Source: Vibrio penaeicida (lineage in GTDB: Bacteria > Pseudomonadota > Gammaproteobacteria > Enterobacterales > Vibrionaceae). Taken from it: a DNA stretch of 64,000 nucleotides. The stretch spans positions 62,001 to 126,000 of the forward strand of contig NZ_JAUYVM010000016.1 of NCBI RefSeq assembly GCF_030689305.1. The letters run 5' to 3'. Below the pieces are notes generated by a model. That model was not told the origin of the DNA. It saw only the letters and a list, made by a program, of their open reading frames with translations, and made no database searches. Positions 9,037 to 17,889 of the stretch are shown in pieces (positions within the stretch are counted from its first letter, which is position 1; each line of letters begins with the position of its first letter). The translations under genes were made by a program, and so were the position numbers.

Positions 9037-9972
9037 GTGAACATGCTGAGTTATCAAGTATGCCGGGACATTGAAATTGAAAAGACGCCAGAATTTATCA
9101 TTGGGTTTATTAGCAATTTTAAACATTGGCCAGATTGGTCTCCATGGTTAATTATGGAAAGGAATTGCACTTTGACCTACAACGGTGACCTAGGAAATAT
9201 TCAGTCAGGGTATGAATGGAGCGGAAATTTGGTCGGAGCGGGAAGTATGGTGCTAACGAGCAAAACGGATGATCAGTTGGAAATGTCGCTTACATTTTTA
9301 CGTCCGTTTAAGTCCTCCGCTATCGTTAAATTCAAGGCGTCGCCTACCGCTTCGGGAACTCGGTTGAGTTGGGTAATGGAAAGCCGCGTCCCGTGGTTTT
9401 TGTTTTTTCTTAAAGGCATGTTCAAATCGATGATCGGGATGGATTATGATCGTGGTTTACTCATGCTCAAAAGCTTGGTTGAAACAGGAGAAGTGCATTC
9501 GGAGTTAACACTGGTTGGAAATAGCATGTTGCCAGCAACCCATTACATTGCACTAAAGAATGGTGCAGGCATCCAAGACATGGGACCGACCATGCAAGGG
9601 GATATTGTTAAACTGGATGAATTTTTAGTGGAAAAAAATATTGAGTCATCGGGGGAAATGTTTGCCTTGTATGACCGGATGGATATGGCAACCATGCACT
9701 TTGATTTTCACACATGTTATCCAATATCCGAGCCTGTGAATGTCCCTGAACCGTTTATTTGTGGTTACCTAAAAGCAAGTGAAACGTATGTAGTGGAACA
9801 CACTGGTGCATACCAATTTCTTGGCAACGCATGGTCCATGGCCATGATGGCAGCCAGACACAACAAAGTAAAAGTGACTCGAAAGCCAATGGGAATCGAA
9901 CGCTATGTCGATAACCCAAATAACGTGGAAATTACAAAGCTCAGAACCGAAATTGTATTGTTCAAAAAGTGA
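9037..9972 (+). CDS. SRPBCC-domain protein fused to a GyrI-like effector-binding domain
   Basis: A 311-residue soluble protein with no signal peptide and no DNA-binding domain. The first half (about 1-150) looks like an SRPBCC/polyketide-cyclase fold (FKHWPDWSPW, then GYEWSGNLVGAGSMVL, as in small ligand-binding START-like proteins). The second half (about 155-311) resembles the GyrI-like/AraC effector-binding domain, with EHTGAYQFLGNAWSMAM and the closing IERYVDNPNNV motif. Start is either the GTG at 9037 (AAGGA six bases before) or the ATG at 9043 (GAGGTG just before). It converges on the OmpR-type regulator. Function unknown; binding a small hydrophobic or cationic ligand is the best guess. 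Confidence 0.75.
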   Translation: MNMLSYQVCRDIEIEKTPEFIIGFISNFKHWPDWSPWLIMERNCTLTYNGDLGNIQSGYEWSGNLVGAGSMVLTSKTDDQLEMSLTFLRPFKSSAIVKFKASPTASGTRLSWVMESRVPWFLFFLKGMFKSMIGMDYDRGLLMLKSLVETGEVHSELTLVGNSMLPATHYIALKNGAGIQDMGPTMQGDIVKLDEFLVEKNIESSGEMFALYDRMDMATMHFDFHTCYPISEPVNVPEPFICGYLKASETYVVEHTGAYQFLGNAWSMAMMAARHNKVKVTRKPMGIERYVDNPNNVEITKLRTEIVLFKK

Positions 9973-9977
9973 CAGTA

Positions 9978-10688
9978 TTACTGAGTAGCAAGCATGTAAC
10001 CTTTGCCACGAATCGTTACCAGCAACTCGGCATGTGAGCTGTTTGCTTCGAGTTTTTTACGTAAGCGGCTTATTAACATGTCAATGGAGCGGTCGGTTGG
10101 CGACCAATTCTGGCTTTTCGTTATCTTCACTAATTGAGGGCGGGTGCATACCTTTCCGGCGTTGCCAATAAGGAAAAGCAGCGCTTCATTTTCCGCATCC
10201 GTTAAACGAAACTCGGTTCCGTCTTTATGAAGCAATAACTTATTTTCTTTATGCAGGCGAATGCCAGGGTAAACATGAATGTAGATAGACTCTTGATCGT
10301 GCTCGTGTGAGGGCACATCATTGCGGCGCAATACGGCTTGGACTCTAAGTAGCACTTCCACCATATTCAGTGGCTTCACAACATAATCATCCGCACCACG
10401 AGCCAGCCCCTTGATACGATCTTCATCCGATTTTCGGCTGGATACCAATATAACTTTGCATAATTTTTCCTTAGAAAGACAATGTGCAATCTCGGTGCCA
10501 TCAGCATGAGGCAGCACAACATCACAAAGCACCAAGTCTATGGGCGGGTGGCTATTAGCAGCCTGCTGAAAGACGCCTTCACCAGTAATGTTGATGAGGA
10601 CATCATAGCCTTGAGACTGTAATGCTTTTACAAGTGATTCACGCGTAGGCGCGTGATCTTCAACTACTAAAATACGACGATGAGGCAT
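9978..10688 (-). CDS. OmpR/PhoB-family response regulator
   Basis: A 236-residue two-component regulator. The receiver (1-120) has the E10/D11 acidic pair, phosphoacceptor D56 (LCDVVLPHADG) and the conserved Lys in VVKPLNMVEVLLR. The C-terminal winged helix (about 140-236) shows the family pattern LTDAENEALLFLIGNAGKV ... DRSIDMLISRLRKKLE ... IRGKGYML. It is divergent from a hybrid histidine kinase with about 155 bases between them, so the two are a probable signalling pair sharing a promoter region. Target genes are unknown. Confidence 0.93.
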   Translation of the reverse strand: MPHRRILVVEDHAPTRESLVKALQSQGYDVLINITGEGVFQQAANSHPPIDLVLCDVVLPHADGTEIAHCLSKEKLCKVILVSSRKSDEDRIKGLARGADDYVVKPLNMVEVLLRVQAVLRRNDVPSHEHDQESIYIHVYPGIRLHKENKLLLHKDGTEFRLTDAENEALLFLIGNAGKVCTRPQLVKITKSQNWSPTDRSIDMLISRLRKKLEANSSHAELLVTIRGKGYMLATQ

Positions 10689-10843
10689 GAGAGCTAATCT
10701 GACCCTAGATTGGTATGCAGTTTTGGAAATTGTTTGTTAATTATTTACAACGAGTATCAGCTAAAAAAATGAAACAACCCATCAAATATTGAAATAGTTT
10801 ATAATATTTCGCTCAATTTAAAAACTATCAATTGTAATGTTCC

Positions 10844-13800
10844 ATGTCGCACTTTAATGTCCCATTTATGAAATATAGCTTTGTAGCCATTCTATTCATT
10901 CTCAGCTCAATGTTGAGTTTTGAAAGCTCAGCTCATGTAAAGAAAACATCTATTCCAATTGCCAGTATGAGCAAATTTGAAGATAAAAGTGCGAACATGA
11001 GAATTAATGATGTTTTGGCATTAGAGCAATCGGATTGGGAAGCTATCTCTACAAATGAAGTGAATAACTTTGGCTACAGCAAATCGGCTTTTTGGTTAAA
11101 AGTGATCTTCATGAAACCTCAAGAAGATTGTTGTATCTTGACGGTTTCTTACACGCCGTTGGACTACCTCGATTTTTACCAAGTGATAGACGGTACGCGC
11201 CTTGTGCACCAACAGTCTGGGGATCGTTATGCGTTTGATGTTCGTCCCTTCCACGACAGGCATAATACGTTTCGCGTTACCTTTTCCTCCAATGAACCAA
11301 CGGTTTTTTATCTAAGAGTACAGAGTGAAAGTATTCTTCAGCTTCCATTGGAGTACTATACCGATATTGAGTTTGCCCAAACACTGGGGCAGGAAAACTT
11401 CTTTCTAGGGCTCTTTTACGGAGGGTTGCTTTTAATCGCGGTATACAACGCTTTTGTCTTTTTTCGTCTAAGAGACAAGGTATACGCTTATTACTTATTC
11501 TTTGTTATAAGTGCCGCATTGAGCGCGGCATGTTGGGATGGTTTGGCTTTTCACTATTTGTGGCCAAATGCACCAGATTGGGCAAGTCGTTCGATACCTA
11601 TAACTACAGGACTACTCACGTTTTGTACGTTGCTGTTCAGCCAAGAACTACTGCAAATTCGTAAGAATATGCCCTGGGTGAACATCATTGTTGAGATCAC
11701 TAAGGCGGTCTCAGTACTCTTGATCGTGATGACCTATATTGTGTCTTACTCTACCGTGGGTCAATTAAGCTTTGCAGTTGCCATTGGTTCTGGCGTTATC
11801 GGTATGCTGGTAGGGGTAGCAGCGCTCTACAAAAGAATTGAAGGTTCTGGGTTATATTTGGTGGCGTGGTCGCTCTTGTTTGCTGGTGTTAGCATGAATT
11901 CTATGGCAAACATCGGGTTAATACACGACAGTGTTCTCACCAATTATCTAATGCATTTGGGGGGCGTGGTTGAGGTTTGTTTATTCTCCGTGGCTTTGGC
12001 AAATCGCATTAAACTGCTGAAACAAGATAAGCAGGATGCGGAAACCCGAATGTCCATTGAAAGACAAATTGCTCAAGATAAAGCCAATACGTTAGCGATC
12101 ATTAGTCATGAGCTCCGGACGCCGATGAATGCGGTGTTGGGTTTTGTGTATTTGGCTAAACAGGGGAAAGGGCAGCTGAGTACGCAAGACTATTTGGAGA
12201 AAATTGAGCAAGCGTCATCAAATTTGGTGAAAATCATAAACGATAGTCTTGATTTTTCTAAGCTCGAACAGAAAAAACTGAGCTTGAAATGCGAGCCTTT
12301 CAGTTTGGTCGACGTGGTTGATCACGTCACTTCTGTATCCACCCCCGCTCTGGCTGGAAAACCAGTACAAATGCACATTCAAGTCTCGCCTGATGTTCCT
12401 GCTCATTTAATGGGTGACAGTGTTCGATTAGAACAAGTCATTATCAACCTGACCAACAATGCGATTAAACACACGGATCGCGGTTACGTCGGAGTGGGAA
12501 TATCGGTTGTGTGCAAAGCCGGCCATGAAGTGGTGCTAGCCTTTAACATCTCGGATTCCGGGCAAGGGATATCCCAGCAATCTCGCGATCGCCTTTTCAA
12601 GCCATACTCACAGTTGGACGAACACCATAAAGGTACGGGGCTTGGCTTATCGATTAGCCAAAAAATCGTCCATCTGATGGGCGGGAAAATAGAATGCTTT
12701 AGTCAAGTGGGGCGAGGTTCTCTCTTTTCTTTTGAATTGTCTTTCCCATTAATTAACACACCCGAACGACCATCCGAATCTGCACATGTTTTGTTGGTCT
12801 GTGAAAATACCTTATTCGGAGAAAACACGGAGCTTACGTTAAAGTGGTTAGGCATGGAGTGCGATCTGGTATCGGCTTCACAAGCGTTAGAGATGACGTG
12901 TAATTACGACCTCATTCTTGTGGACCAAGCATTGGAAGGCATATCGGGAGAAACTTTCATCGATATTCTTCAAACCACCGACCTTTCGGAAATTCCGGTA
13001 GCGATGCTTTGTAACATTGACGAAGTGAATGGGGTGGAGGGCAATATACACCGATTGAGTAAGCCTATTCGTGTGTCGGATGTTCTTCATCTGGTGGGGA
13101 AAATGAACGGGGATGAGGTTGATGAACAAAGTACTCTGTCCGATACGGACTACGCACTCAGTGGGCTAAAAGTGCTGGTGGCTGACGATAACAAATTAAA
13201 TCAGGAGTTCATCAGCGATATGCTGGCCATGTTTGGCGCGGATGTAGATGTGGTTGAAAATGGTCAGCTAGCGCTGGATGCGTTGTCGAAGTTTCATTAT
13301 CACGTGTTGTTGCTAGACCTGCATATGCCAGAAGTGGACGGCATTGAATGCGCAATGGAAATCCGAAAGAACCCTAAGTTATCGGATTTAACCATCATTT
13401 GTACCAGCGCGAGTCCTGGAGCGGCGTCTTACCATGTTGATGTGTTCGATGATTGCATTGCAAAACCGATTCTGGCAGACCAGTTACTGGAGCTACTCTC
13501 TCCTTATTGCCTTGATATTTCTAGCGATAAGAAACGCAACACCAAGGGAGAGATACGTTGGCCATCTGAGGAACCGACACTGTTGATTGAAGGCATTGAT
13601 ATGTCATTTTTATTGAATCAATGTGCTCATTGCGATCTAAAAGTGAAAAATAGGCTGACGATTTTCTTCAATATGGCCACGTCATTTTTGAACGATGTAT
13701 CAGAAGTGTCGCCTGACAATACACTCGACCTTCAACGTATTTATCACGATTTTGCGGGAACCGCAGGGGCGATAGGGGCGACAGAATTACAAGACATGGC

Positions 13801-13927
13801 GTTATCGTTGGACTTGTCACTGCAAGAAGGAAGGTTTGACAAAGGCATAGCCGAAAAGCTGTCTAAGCAAACGGCTGAAATGGTTTCTCGAATTCAAGCG
13901 TCTTCCATTTCTTCAACGGTTGTTTGA
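10844..13927 (+). CDS. Hybrid sensor histidine kinase, 7TMR-DISM type, with two receivers and HPt
   Basis: A 1027-residue phosphorelay kinase. A signal-like N-terminus leads to a periplasmic 7TMR-DISM extracellular domain (about 30-170), seven TM helices (about 180-390), a short coiled coil, HisKA with H422 in ISHELRTPMN, and an ATPase domain (about 510-640; NLTNNAIKH, DSGQGIS, GTGLGLSI). The first receiver (about 645-760) is degenerate: VCEN replaces the acidic pair. The second (about 780-905) is complete with D825 in LLLDLHMPE. A C-terminal HPt domain has H968 in HDFAGTAGAIGA, lacking the usual Lys. Start may instead be the ATG at 10868, which would give a cleaner signal sequence. The OmpR-type regulator is divergent. 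Confidence 0.92.
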   Translation: MSHFNVPFMKYSFVAILFILSSMLSFESSAHVKKTSIPIASMSKFEDKSANMRINDVLALEQSDWEAISTNEVNNFGYSKSAFWLKVIFMKPQEDCCILTVSYTPLDYLDFYQVIDGTRLVHQQSGDRYAFDVRPFHDRHNTFRVTFSSNEPTVFYLRVQSESILQLPLEYYTDIEFAQTLGQENFFLGLFYGGLLLIAVYNAFVFFRLRDKVYAYYLFFVISAALSAACWDGLAFHYLWPNAPDWASRSIPITTGLLTFCTLLFSQELLQIRKNMPWVNIIVEITKAVSVLLIVMTYIVSYSTVGQLSFAVAIGSGVIGMLVGVAALYKRIEGSGLYLVAWSLLFAGVSMNSMANIGLIHDSVLTNYLMHLGGVVEVCLFSVALANRIKLLKQDKQDAETRMSIERQIAQDKANTLAIISHELRTPMNAVLGFVYLAKQGKGQLSTQDYLEKIEQASSNLVKIINDSLDFSKLEQKKLSLKCEPFSLVDVVDHVTSVSTPALAGKPVQMHIQVSPDVPAHLMGDSVRLEQVIINLTNNAIKHTDRGYVGVGISVVCKAGHEVVLAFNISDSGQGISQQSRDRLFKPYSQLDEHHKGTGLGLSISQKIVHLMGGKIECFSQVGRGSLFSFELSFPLINTPERPSESAHVLLVCENTLFGENTELTLKWLGMECDLVSASQALEMTCNYDLILVDQALEGISGETFIDILQTTDLSEIPVAMLCNIDEVNGVEGNIHRLSKPIRVSDVLHLVGKMNGDEVDEQSTLSDTDYALSGLKVLVADDNKLNQEFISDMLAMFGADVDVVENGQLALDALSKFHYHVLLLDLHMPEVDGIECAMEIRKNPKLSDLTIICTSASPGAASYHVDVFDDCIAKPILADQLLELLSPYCLDISSDKKRNTKGEIRWPSEEPTLLIEGIDMSFLLNQCAHCDLKVKNRLTIFFNMATSFLNDVSEVSPDNTLDLQRIYHDFAGTAGAIGATELQDMALSLDLSLQEGRFDKGIAEKLSKQTAEMVSRIQASSISSTVV

Positions 13928-14622
13928 TGTACGCTGGTGAGGTGATTGAGCATGGCTTGTTCAGCGGCATCTGCGTCGTGTTGGCTCAACGCTTCGTAAA
14001 TAGCCATGTGCTCTAAATAGCTTTGTTCTATGGAACCTTTTTTACTCATGACTTGGCGTCGAAATTTCAAACCAAAGGAATAGAGTTCGTCAGAATAATT
14101 GATGAAAATTGGGTTTGCTGCAATTTCAGCAATGCTCAAATGAAACTGGTGATCGGATAGTTGAAAGCGGACAGGATCTGAGAACATTTTGGATTGCTGT
14201 TTCAGCAACGCTTTTAACTCGTTGAGTTGCGATTGAGTAATGTTTTTCGCAGCTTGACGAGCGATGGCTGCTTCGATCACTTTTCGGCTTTCAAAAACAG
14301 TATCTACGGAATGGTTGTTGATTTGTAAACTGGAAGACTCCGGTAACCAGTCGTTGCGTTTGAGCAATTGCTCATCTCGATTAACGCGTGTTTTGGAACC
14401 ATGAGAAACATGGATCATGCCATACGCTTGAATAATTCCCAAAGCGCCACGTACGGTTTCTCTGCTCACCCCAAACATGCTGCTGAGTTCTCGCTCGCTA
14501 GGTAACTCGTCTCCATCCCGCAATAATCCCGTTACGATCATTTCCAGAATCTTTTCCGCCAGAATGTCTTTTTTGGTTTTGTTTTTCAGGGTTTGCTCAA
14601 AGGCAAAAGCTGAGCGAGTCAT
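13894..14622 (-). CDS. FadR/GntR-family regulator with FCD domain (copy 1)
   Basis: A 242-residue regulator: winged helix (about 15-85; DGDELPSERELSSMFGVSRE is the recognition region) and an all-helical FCD ligand domain. Its 3' end overlaps the end of the convergent kinase gene by 34 bases. It is a close paralogue of the regulator at 17890-18618, and the two bracket the TRAP transporter genes. FCD regulators of this type usually bind sugar acids, so it probably senses an intermediate of the adjacent cluster. Which of the two copies controls which promoter cannot be seen. Confidence 0.88.
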   Translation of the reverse strand: MTRSAFAFEQTLKNKTKKDILAEKILEMIVTGLLRDGDELPSERELSSMFGVSRETVRGALGIIQAYGMIHVSHGSKTRVNRDEQLLKRNDWLPESSSLQINNHSVDTVFESRKVIEAAIARQAAKNITQSQLNELKALLKQQSKMFSDPVRFQLSDHQFHLSIAEIAANPIFINYSDELYSFGLKFRRQVMSKKGSIEQSYLEHMAIYEALSQHDADAAEQAMLNHLTSVHQTTVEEMEDA

Positions 14623-14860
14623 AAGGAAATACCATTGCGTACAATTCTTTCACGATTATGGAGATGGTGCGGTTTAAGAGCAAGCGTAAGAAAAACGGGA
14701 AGTAGAAGGACGGATTCGCATAAACAACGTGTCGGCGTGGAACTTTACAGGCACGTTATGTGAATCAAATGGCTGACATGCCTTGTTCAGCCTAGGCTGA
14801 TAGAGGGGAGGCTTGTCCGCCGTATTGTGGAAGCTCATCTTTCTACTCCCCTAAGCGGGG

Positions 14861-16147
14861 TTACTTTCCATACACCAAATCAACCAAGCCGAGTGTGATA
14901 AATGGTACGTAAGTCACAAGGAGAAGAAGTGCAATCAACACACCAATAAAGGGCAAGTTTGCACGGGTTGTGGACCAAATATCCACTTTAGCTATGGAAC
15001 AAGCGGTCGCGAGTACACTGGCAACAGGTGGGGTTTGTTGCCCTATAGCCAGGTTAAGGGTCACAATCAGCCCGAAGTGAATAGGGTCTATGCCAAACTG
15101 AAGCACCAATGGTAAAACCATAGGGACGACTAAAATTATGGCTGCAGCACCATGCAAAAACATACCTAAAATAAAGAACAAGACGTTCAGTAGCATGAGC
15201 ACCACGATCTTGCTTTCTGTGAAGTCCAGAATCGCTTGGGCCATTTCCTGAGGAAGTCGAACCTCAGTCAGAAACAAGCCAAGTAAAGCCGATGTCGCCA
15301 CCAAGAGCATCACTGCTGCCGTTTGAACGCTTGCTCGGACCATACATTTGTATAAGTGGGCTAGGGTTAGCTCACGATAGATGATAAAACCGATGACAAG
15401 CGCTGCGATAACGGCAAGCCCCGCACCTTCGGTAGCGGTAACCACACCACCAAAAATACCACCTAAGATAATGACGGGAAGAAATAAAGCCCAAATCGCT
15501 TCTTTAAACTTCTGCTTTAAGTTTTTCCAGCTAAATGCATCTTCACGCGGAAGGTTGTAGCGGATAGCAAAGTAATACGAGAGCGCCATCATTAATACGC
15601 CGCCAAGTACACCGGGTACAACACCGGCTAAGAACAACTTTACGATGGAGGTATCCGCAATAGCGCCGTATAGGATCATCGAAATAGAGGGGGGAATGAT
15701 GATGGCTAAAGAGGCGGAAGACGAAGTGATGGCGGCAACAAAAGTTGGCTTGTAGCCGCGCTTTTTCATTGCTGGCATCAACACGCTTCCGGTCGCAGCA
15801 ACATCCGCCACCGCCGATCCTGATATCTCAGCAAAGAACATGGAAACCCCAATATTGACCATCGCTAAGCCACCACGCACAAAGCCAATCATGGCGGACA
15901 CAAGATCAATCAAGCGACGAGAGATACTTGAGGTATTCATCAACTCACCTGCCAGAACAAACAAAGGAATGGCGAGTAGCGGGAATTTGGTCGCACCTTC
16001 ATACAAGGTAAGTGGCACATTGAGCATGGCGTCAGAACCAGAGGTAAGCAACATGCCACTAATGGCAACCACGCCAATGGAAACAGCGATAGGCACATTG
16101 ATCATTACCAATGCAAGTAAACCACCAAACAACAGCAGGTAGATCAT
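14861..16147 (-). CDS. TRAP transporter large permease (DctM family)
   Basis: A 428-residue protein with about 12 hydrophobic segments, the ion-coupled subunit of a tripartite secondary transporter. DctM features include NTSSISRRLIDLVSAMIGFVRG, the SGSAVADVAATGSVLMPAM block and IPPSISMILYGAI. Its start overlaps the small-permease stop by four bases, showing tight translational coupling. The operon order dctP-dctQ-dctM reads on the minus strand. The likely cargo is a sugar acid, judged from the linked catabolic genes rather than from this sequence. Confidence 0.93.
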   Translation of the reverse strand: MIYLLLFGGLLALVMINVPIAVSIGVVAISGMLLTSGSDAMLNVPLTLYEGATKFPLLAIPLFVLAGELMNTSSISRRLIDLVSAMIGFVRGGLAMVNIGVSMFFAEISGSAVADVAATGSVLMPAMKKRGYKPTFVAAITSSSASLAIIIPPSISMILYGAIADTSIVKLFLAGVVPGVLGGVLMMALSYYFAIRYNLPREDAFSWKNLKQKFKEAIWALFLPVIILGGIFGGVVTATEGAGLAVIAALVIGFIIYRELTLAHLYKCMVRASVQTAAVMLLVATSALLGLFLTEVRLPQEMAQAILDFTESKIVVLMLLNVLFFILGMFLHGAAAIILVVPMVLPLVLQFGIDPIHFGLIVTLNLAIGQQTPPVASVLATACSIAKVDIWSTTRANLPFIGVLIALLLLVTYVPFITLGLVDLVYGK

Positions 16148-16737
16148 GATTTAGCCTCCATCTTTTTGTGTGCATGTGTTTTCTCACCGCTGGGGAATAG
16201 ATCTTCTGTATCGATGCCACATTCCTCTGCGTACTCTTCGAGTTCGGCGCGGTCGTGATCTCGACCTTCACACATGTCTTGCAATGCTTGTGGAATAGAA
16301 AGAAGCTCGGCAAAAATAAACAAAATGGCACCAATAGGAATAACGGACTGCACGAAAGGTACCGAAACCCAAGGTAGGCTGATTAGGGTCTCACCTTCAA
16401 AATACTCAAGTACCGTCCAGCCATAAAAAGCGACTAGGGCAAAGAACCCGATCACGATGATTTCGGATACCCAAAATAGGGTGGATTGAAGCGTGCCTTT
16501 TGCACTGTATAACAAGCCACTAAACCCTAGATGACTTCGTTTAATTGCTGCGGTCGCGGCACCGTAATAGGTTATCCATACCAGCAGCAAAGAGGCGACT
16601 TCGTCATACCAGATTAGAGATGAACCGGTTTTACGCATAATGACGCCAAACACAATTACAAACGTCATCGACAGCACGAGAAATACAGACATTCCTTCGA
16701 GTACTTTCTCTAATCTATATGCCAATCTTGCAATCAT
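16144..16737 (-). CDS. TRAP transporter small permease (DctQ family)
   Basis: A 197-residue membrane protein with four TM helices, matching the DctQ subunit that joins the large permease. The pattern RKTGSSLIWYDEVASLLLVWITYYGAATAAIKRSHLGF is typical of DctQ. It carries a longer acidic-then-basic C-terminal tail (about residues 160-197) than most family members. Encoded between dctP (51-base gap) and dctM (4-base overlap). Confidence 0.9.
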   Translation of the reverse strand: MIARLAYRLEKVLEGMSVFLVLSMTFVIVFGVIMRKTGSSLIWYDEVASLLLVWITYYGAATAAIKRSHLGFSGLLYSAKGTLQSTLFWVSEIIVIGFFALVAFYGWTVLEYFEGETLISLPWVSVPFVQSVIPIGAILFIFAELLSIPQALQDMCEGRDHDRAELEEYAEECGIDTEDLFPSGEKTHAHKKMEAKS

Positions 16738-16787
16738 GATTCCTCCTGAGAGAGGGCATGACTGCCCTCATTGATATCCAGTGTTGG

Positions 16788-17783
16788 TTAGTTCGCGAGC
16801 GACAACACTTTATCCAGCATGCCTTTACCGCCATCTACTTTCTTAGCAAATTGTTCATAAATCGGCTTACTGGCATCGACAAAAGCTTGATAGCTGGCTT
16901 TGTTTACCTGTATTCCGCCTTCTTTTAATTTCCCTAGCAGTTCTTGTTCTTGGCTGTCTGACAGTTCATACATCCAAGGTTTGATTGCGTTGGCAGAATC
17001 TTTGATGATCGTTTGAACATCAGCAGGAATTTTGTCCCAAGTTCGTTTGCCAGCAACAAGGTAGGAAGGACTGTAAACGTGATTGGTTAAAGACAAGTAT
17101 TTCTGTACTTCATTGAACTTCGCCGCATAAATATTGGTGAGCGGGTTTTCCTGTCCATCGATGACGCCGGTTTGCAATGCAACAAACACTTCAGAGAAAG
17201 ACATCGGTGTTGGATTGCCTCCCCAGTTACGGAACATACTCACACGCCACGTGCTATTCGGCGTTCGCAGTTTAATGCCTTTCAAATCAGCTGGTGTATT
17301 GATGGGTTTGACGTTGTTTGTGATATGGCGGAACCCGTTTTCCCACATGCTGAGTACCTTGTAGCCTTTCTTATCGGCTGTTGGTGCAATGCTTGGCCAG
17401 AAAACTTCGGATTCGATTTTTGCTAGGTGCGCTCGGTCTTTCACCAAAAACGGCATATCAAAGAGAGCAAACTGTGGTGTGACTTTCGCCATGATGGAAG
17501 AGGGTTGGCTAAGATGAACCGTTCCAAGCTTTAGCTTTTGCATCAATTCCTTATCTTTGCCCAACTGTCCATCACCAAAAAGGCTTATCGAGTAGTCGGA
17601 ACCGGCGGATTTCAACGCGGCATTTGCATTGTTCGCAAATTTTTCTGCGGTTTTGTACTGTAACGATCCCTGTGCGGCACCAATGGCAAATATCAGCTCT
17701 TTCGCTAAGGTGTGTGGAGCGACAAATGCCAGTGATGCTACAGTGGTACTAATTAACATTTTGCGCATGGTCGTGATGTTCAT
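16788..17783 (-). CDS. TRAP transporter periplasmic solute-binding protein (DctP family)
   Basis: A 331-residue exported binding protein; the signal peptide ends near APHTLA-K (about residue 27). The DctP core is complete: the ligand-clamping Arg is in KGIKLRTPNSTW, and the family block PMSFSEVFVALQTGVIDGQENP follows. It delivers its ligand, a carboxylate, to the DctQM permease. Linked genes suggest an aldonate or aldarate ligand. Two inverted repeats just upstream (17807-17826 and 17847-17859) may be operators. Confidence 0.92.
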   Translation of the reverse strand: MNITTMRKMLISTTVASLAFVAPHTLAKELIFAIGAAQGSLQYKTAEKFANNANAALKSAGSDYSISLFGDGQLGKDKELMQKLKLGTVHLSQPSSIMAKVTPQFALFDMPFLVKDRAHLAKIESEVFWPSIAPTADKKGYKVLSMWENGFRHITNNVKPINTPADLKGIKLRTPNSTWRVSMFRNWGGNPTPMSFSEVFVALQTGVIDGQENPLTNIYAAKFNEVQKYLSLTNHVYSPSYLVAGKRTWDKIPADVQTIIKDSANAIKPWMYELSDSQEQELLGKLKEGGIQVNKASYQAFVDASKPIYEQFAKKVDGGKGMLDKVLSLAN

Positions 17784-17806
17784 TTCTGCGTTTCTCCGTT
17801 AATTTC

Positions 17807-17859
17807 AATGGTCGTCAATGACCGTTGGTGTCCTAAATTCATGCCCACCAATCTGTGGT
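17807..17859. promoter_or_regulatory. Candidate operators in front of the TRAP dctP gene
   Basis: Two small inverted repeats lie 24-76 bases upstream of the dctP start: GGTC-GTCAAT-GACC within 17807-17826, and ACCA-ATCTG-TGGT at 17847-17859. FadR-type GntR proteins often bind short TGGT/ACCA palindromes, and two such regulators flank this operon. This is suggestive, not proof. Confidence 0.35.
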
Positions 17860-17889
17860 TTGCACGTGTATGGTTATTTGATTAATTGG

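Noticed and set aside
12060..13927. Possible frameshift or gene fusion in the hybrid kinase because of the degenerate receiver
   Set aside because: The frame is continuous and flanking domains are intact; loss of the acidic pair looks like natural divergence of a pseudo-receiver.
14788..14799. Perfect 12-bp palindrome CAGCCTAGGCTG after the TRAP operon
   Set aside because: Too short, without a loop or T tract for a terminator, and not repeated elsewhere that I could see.
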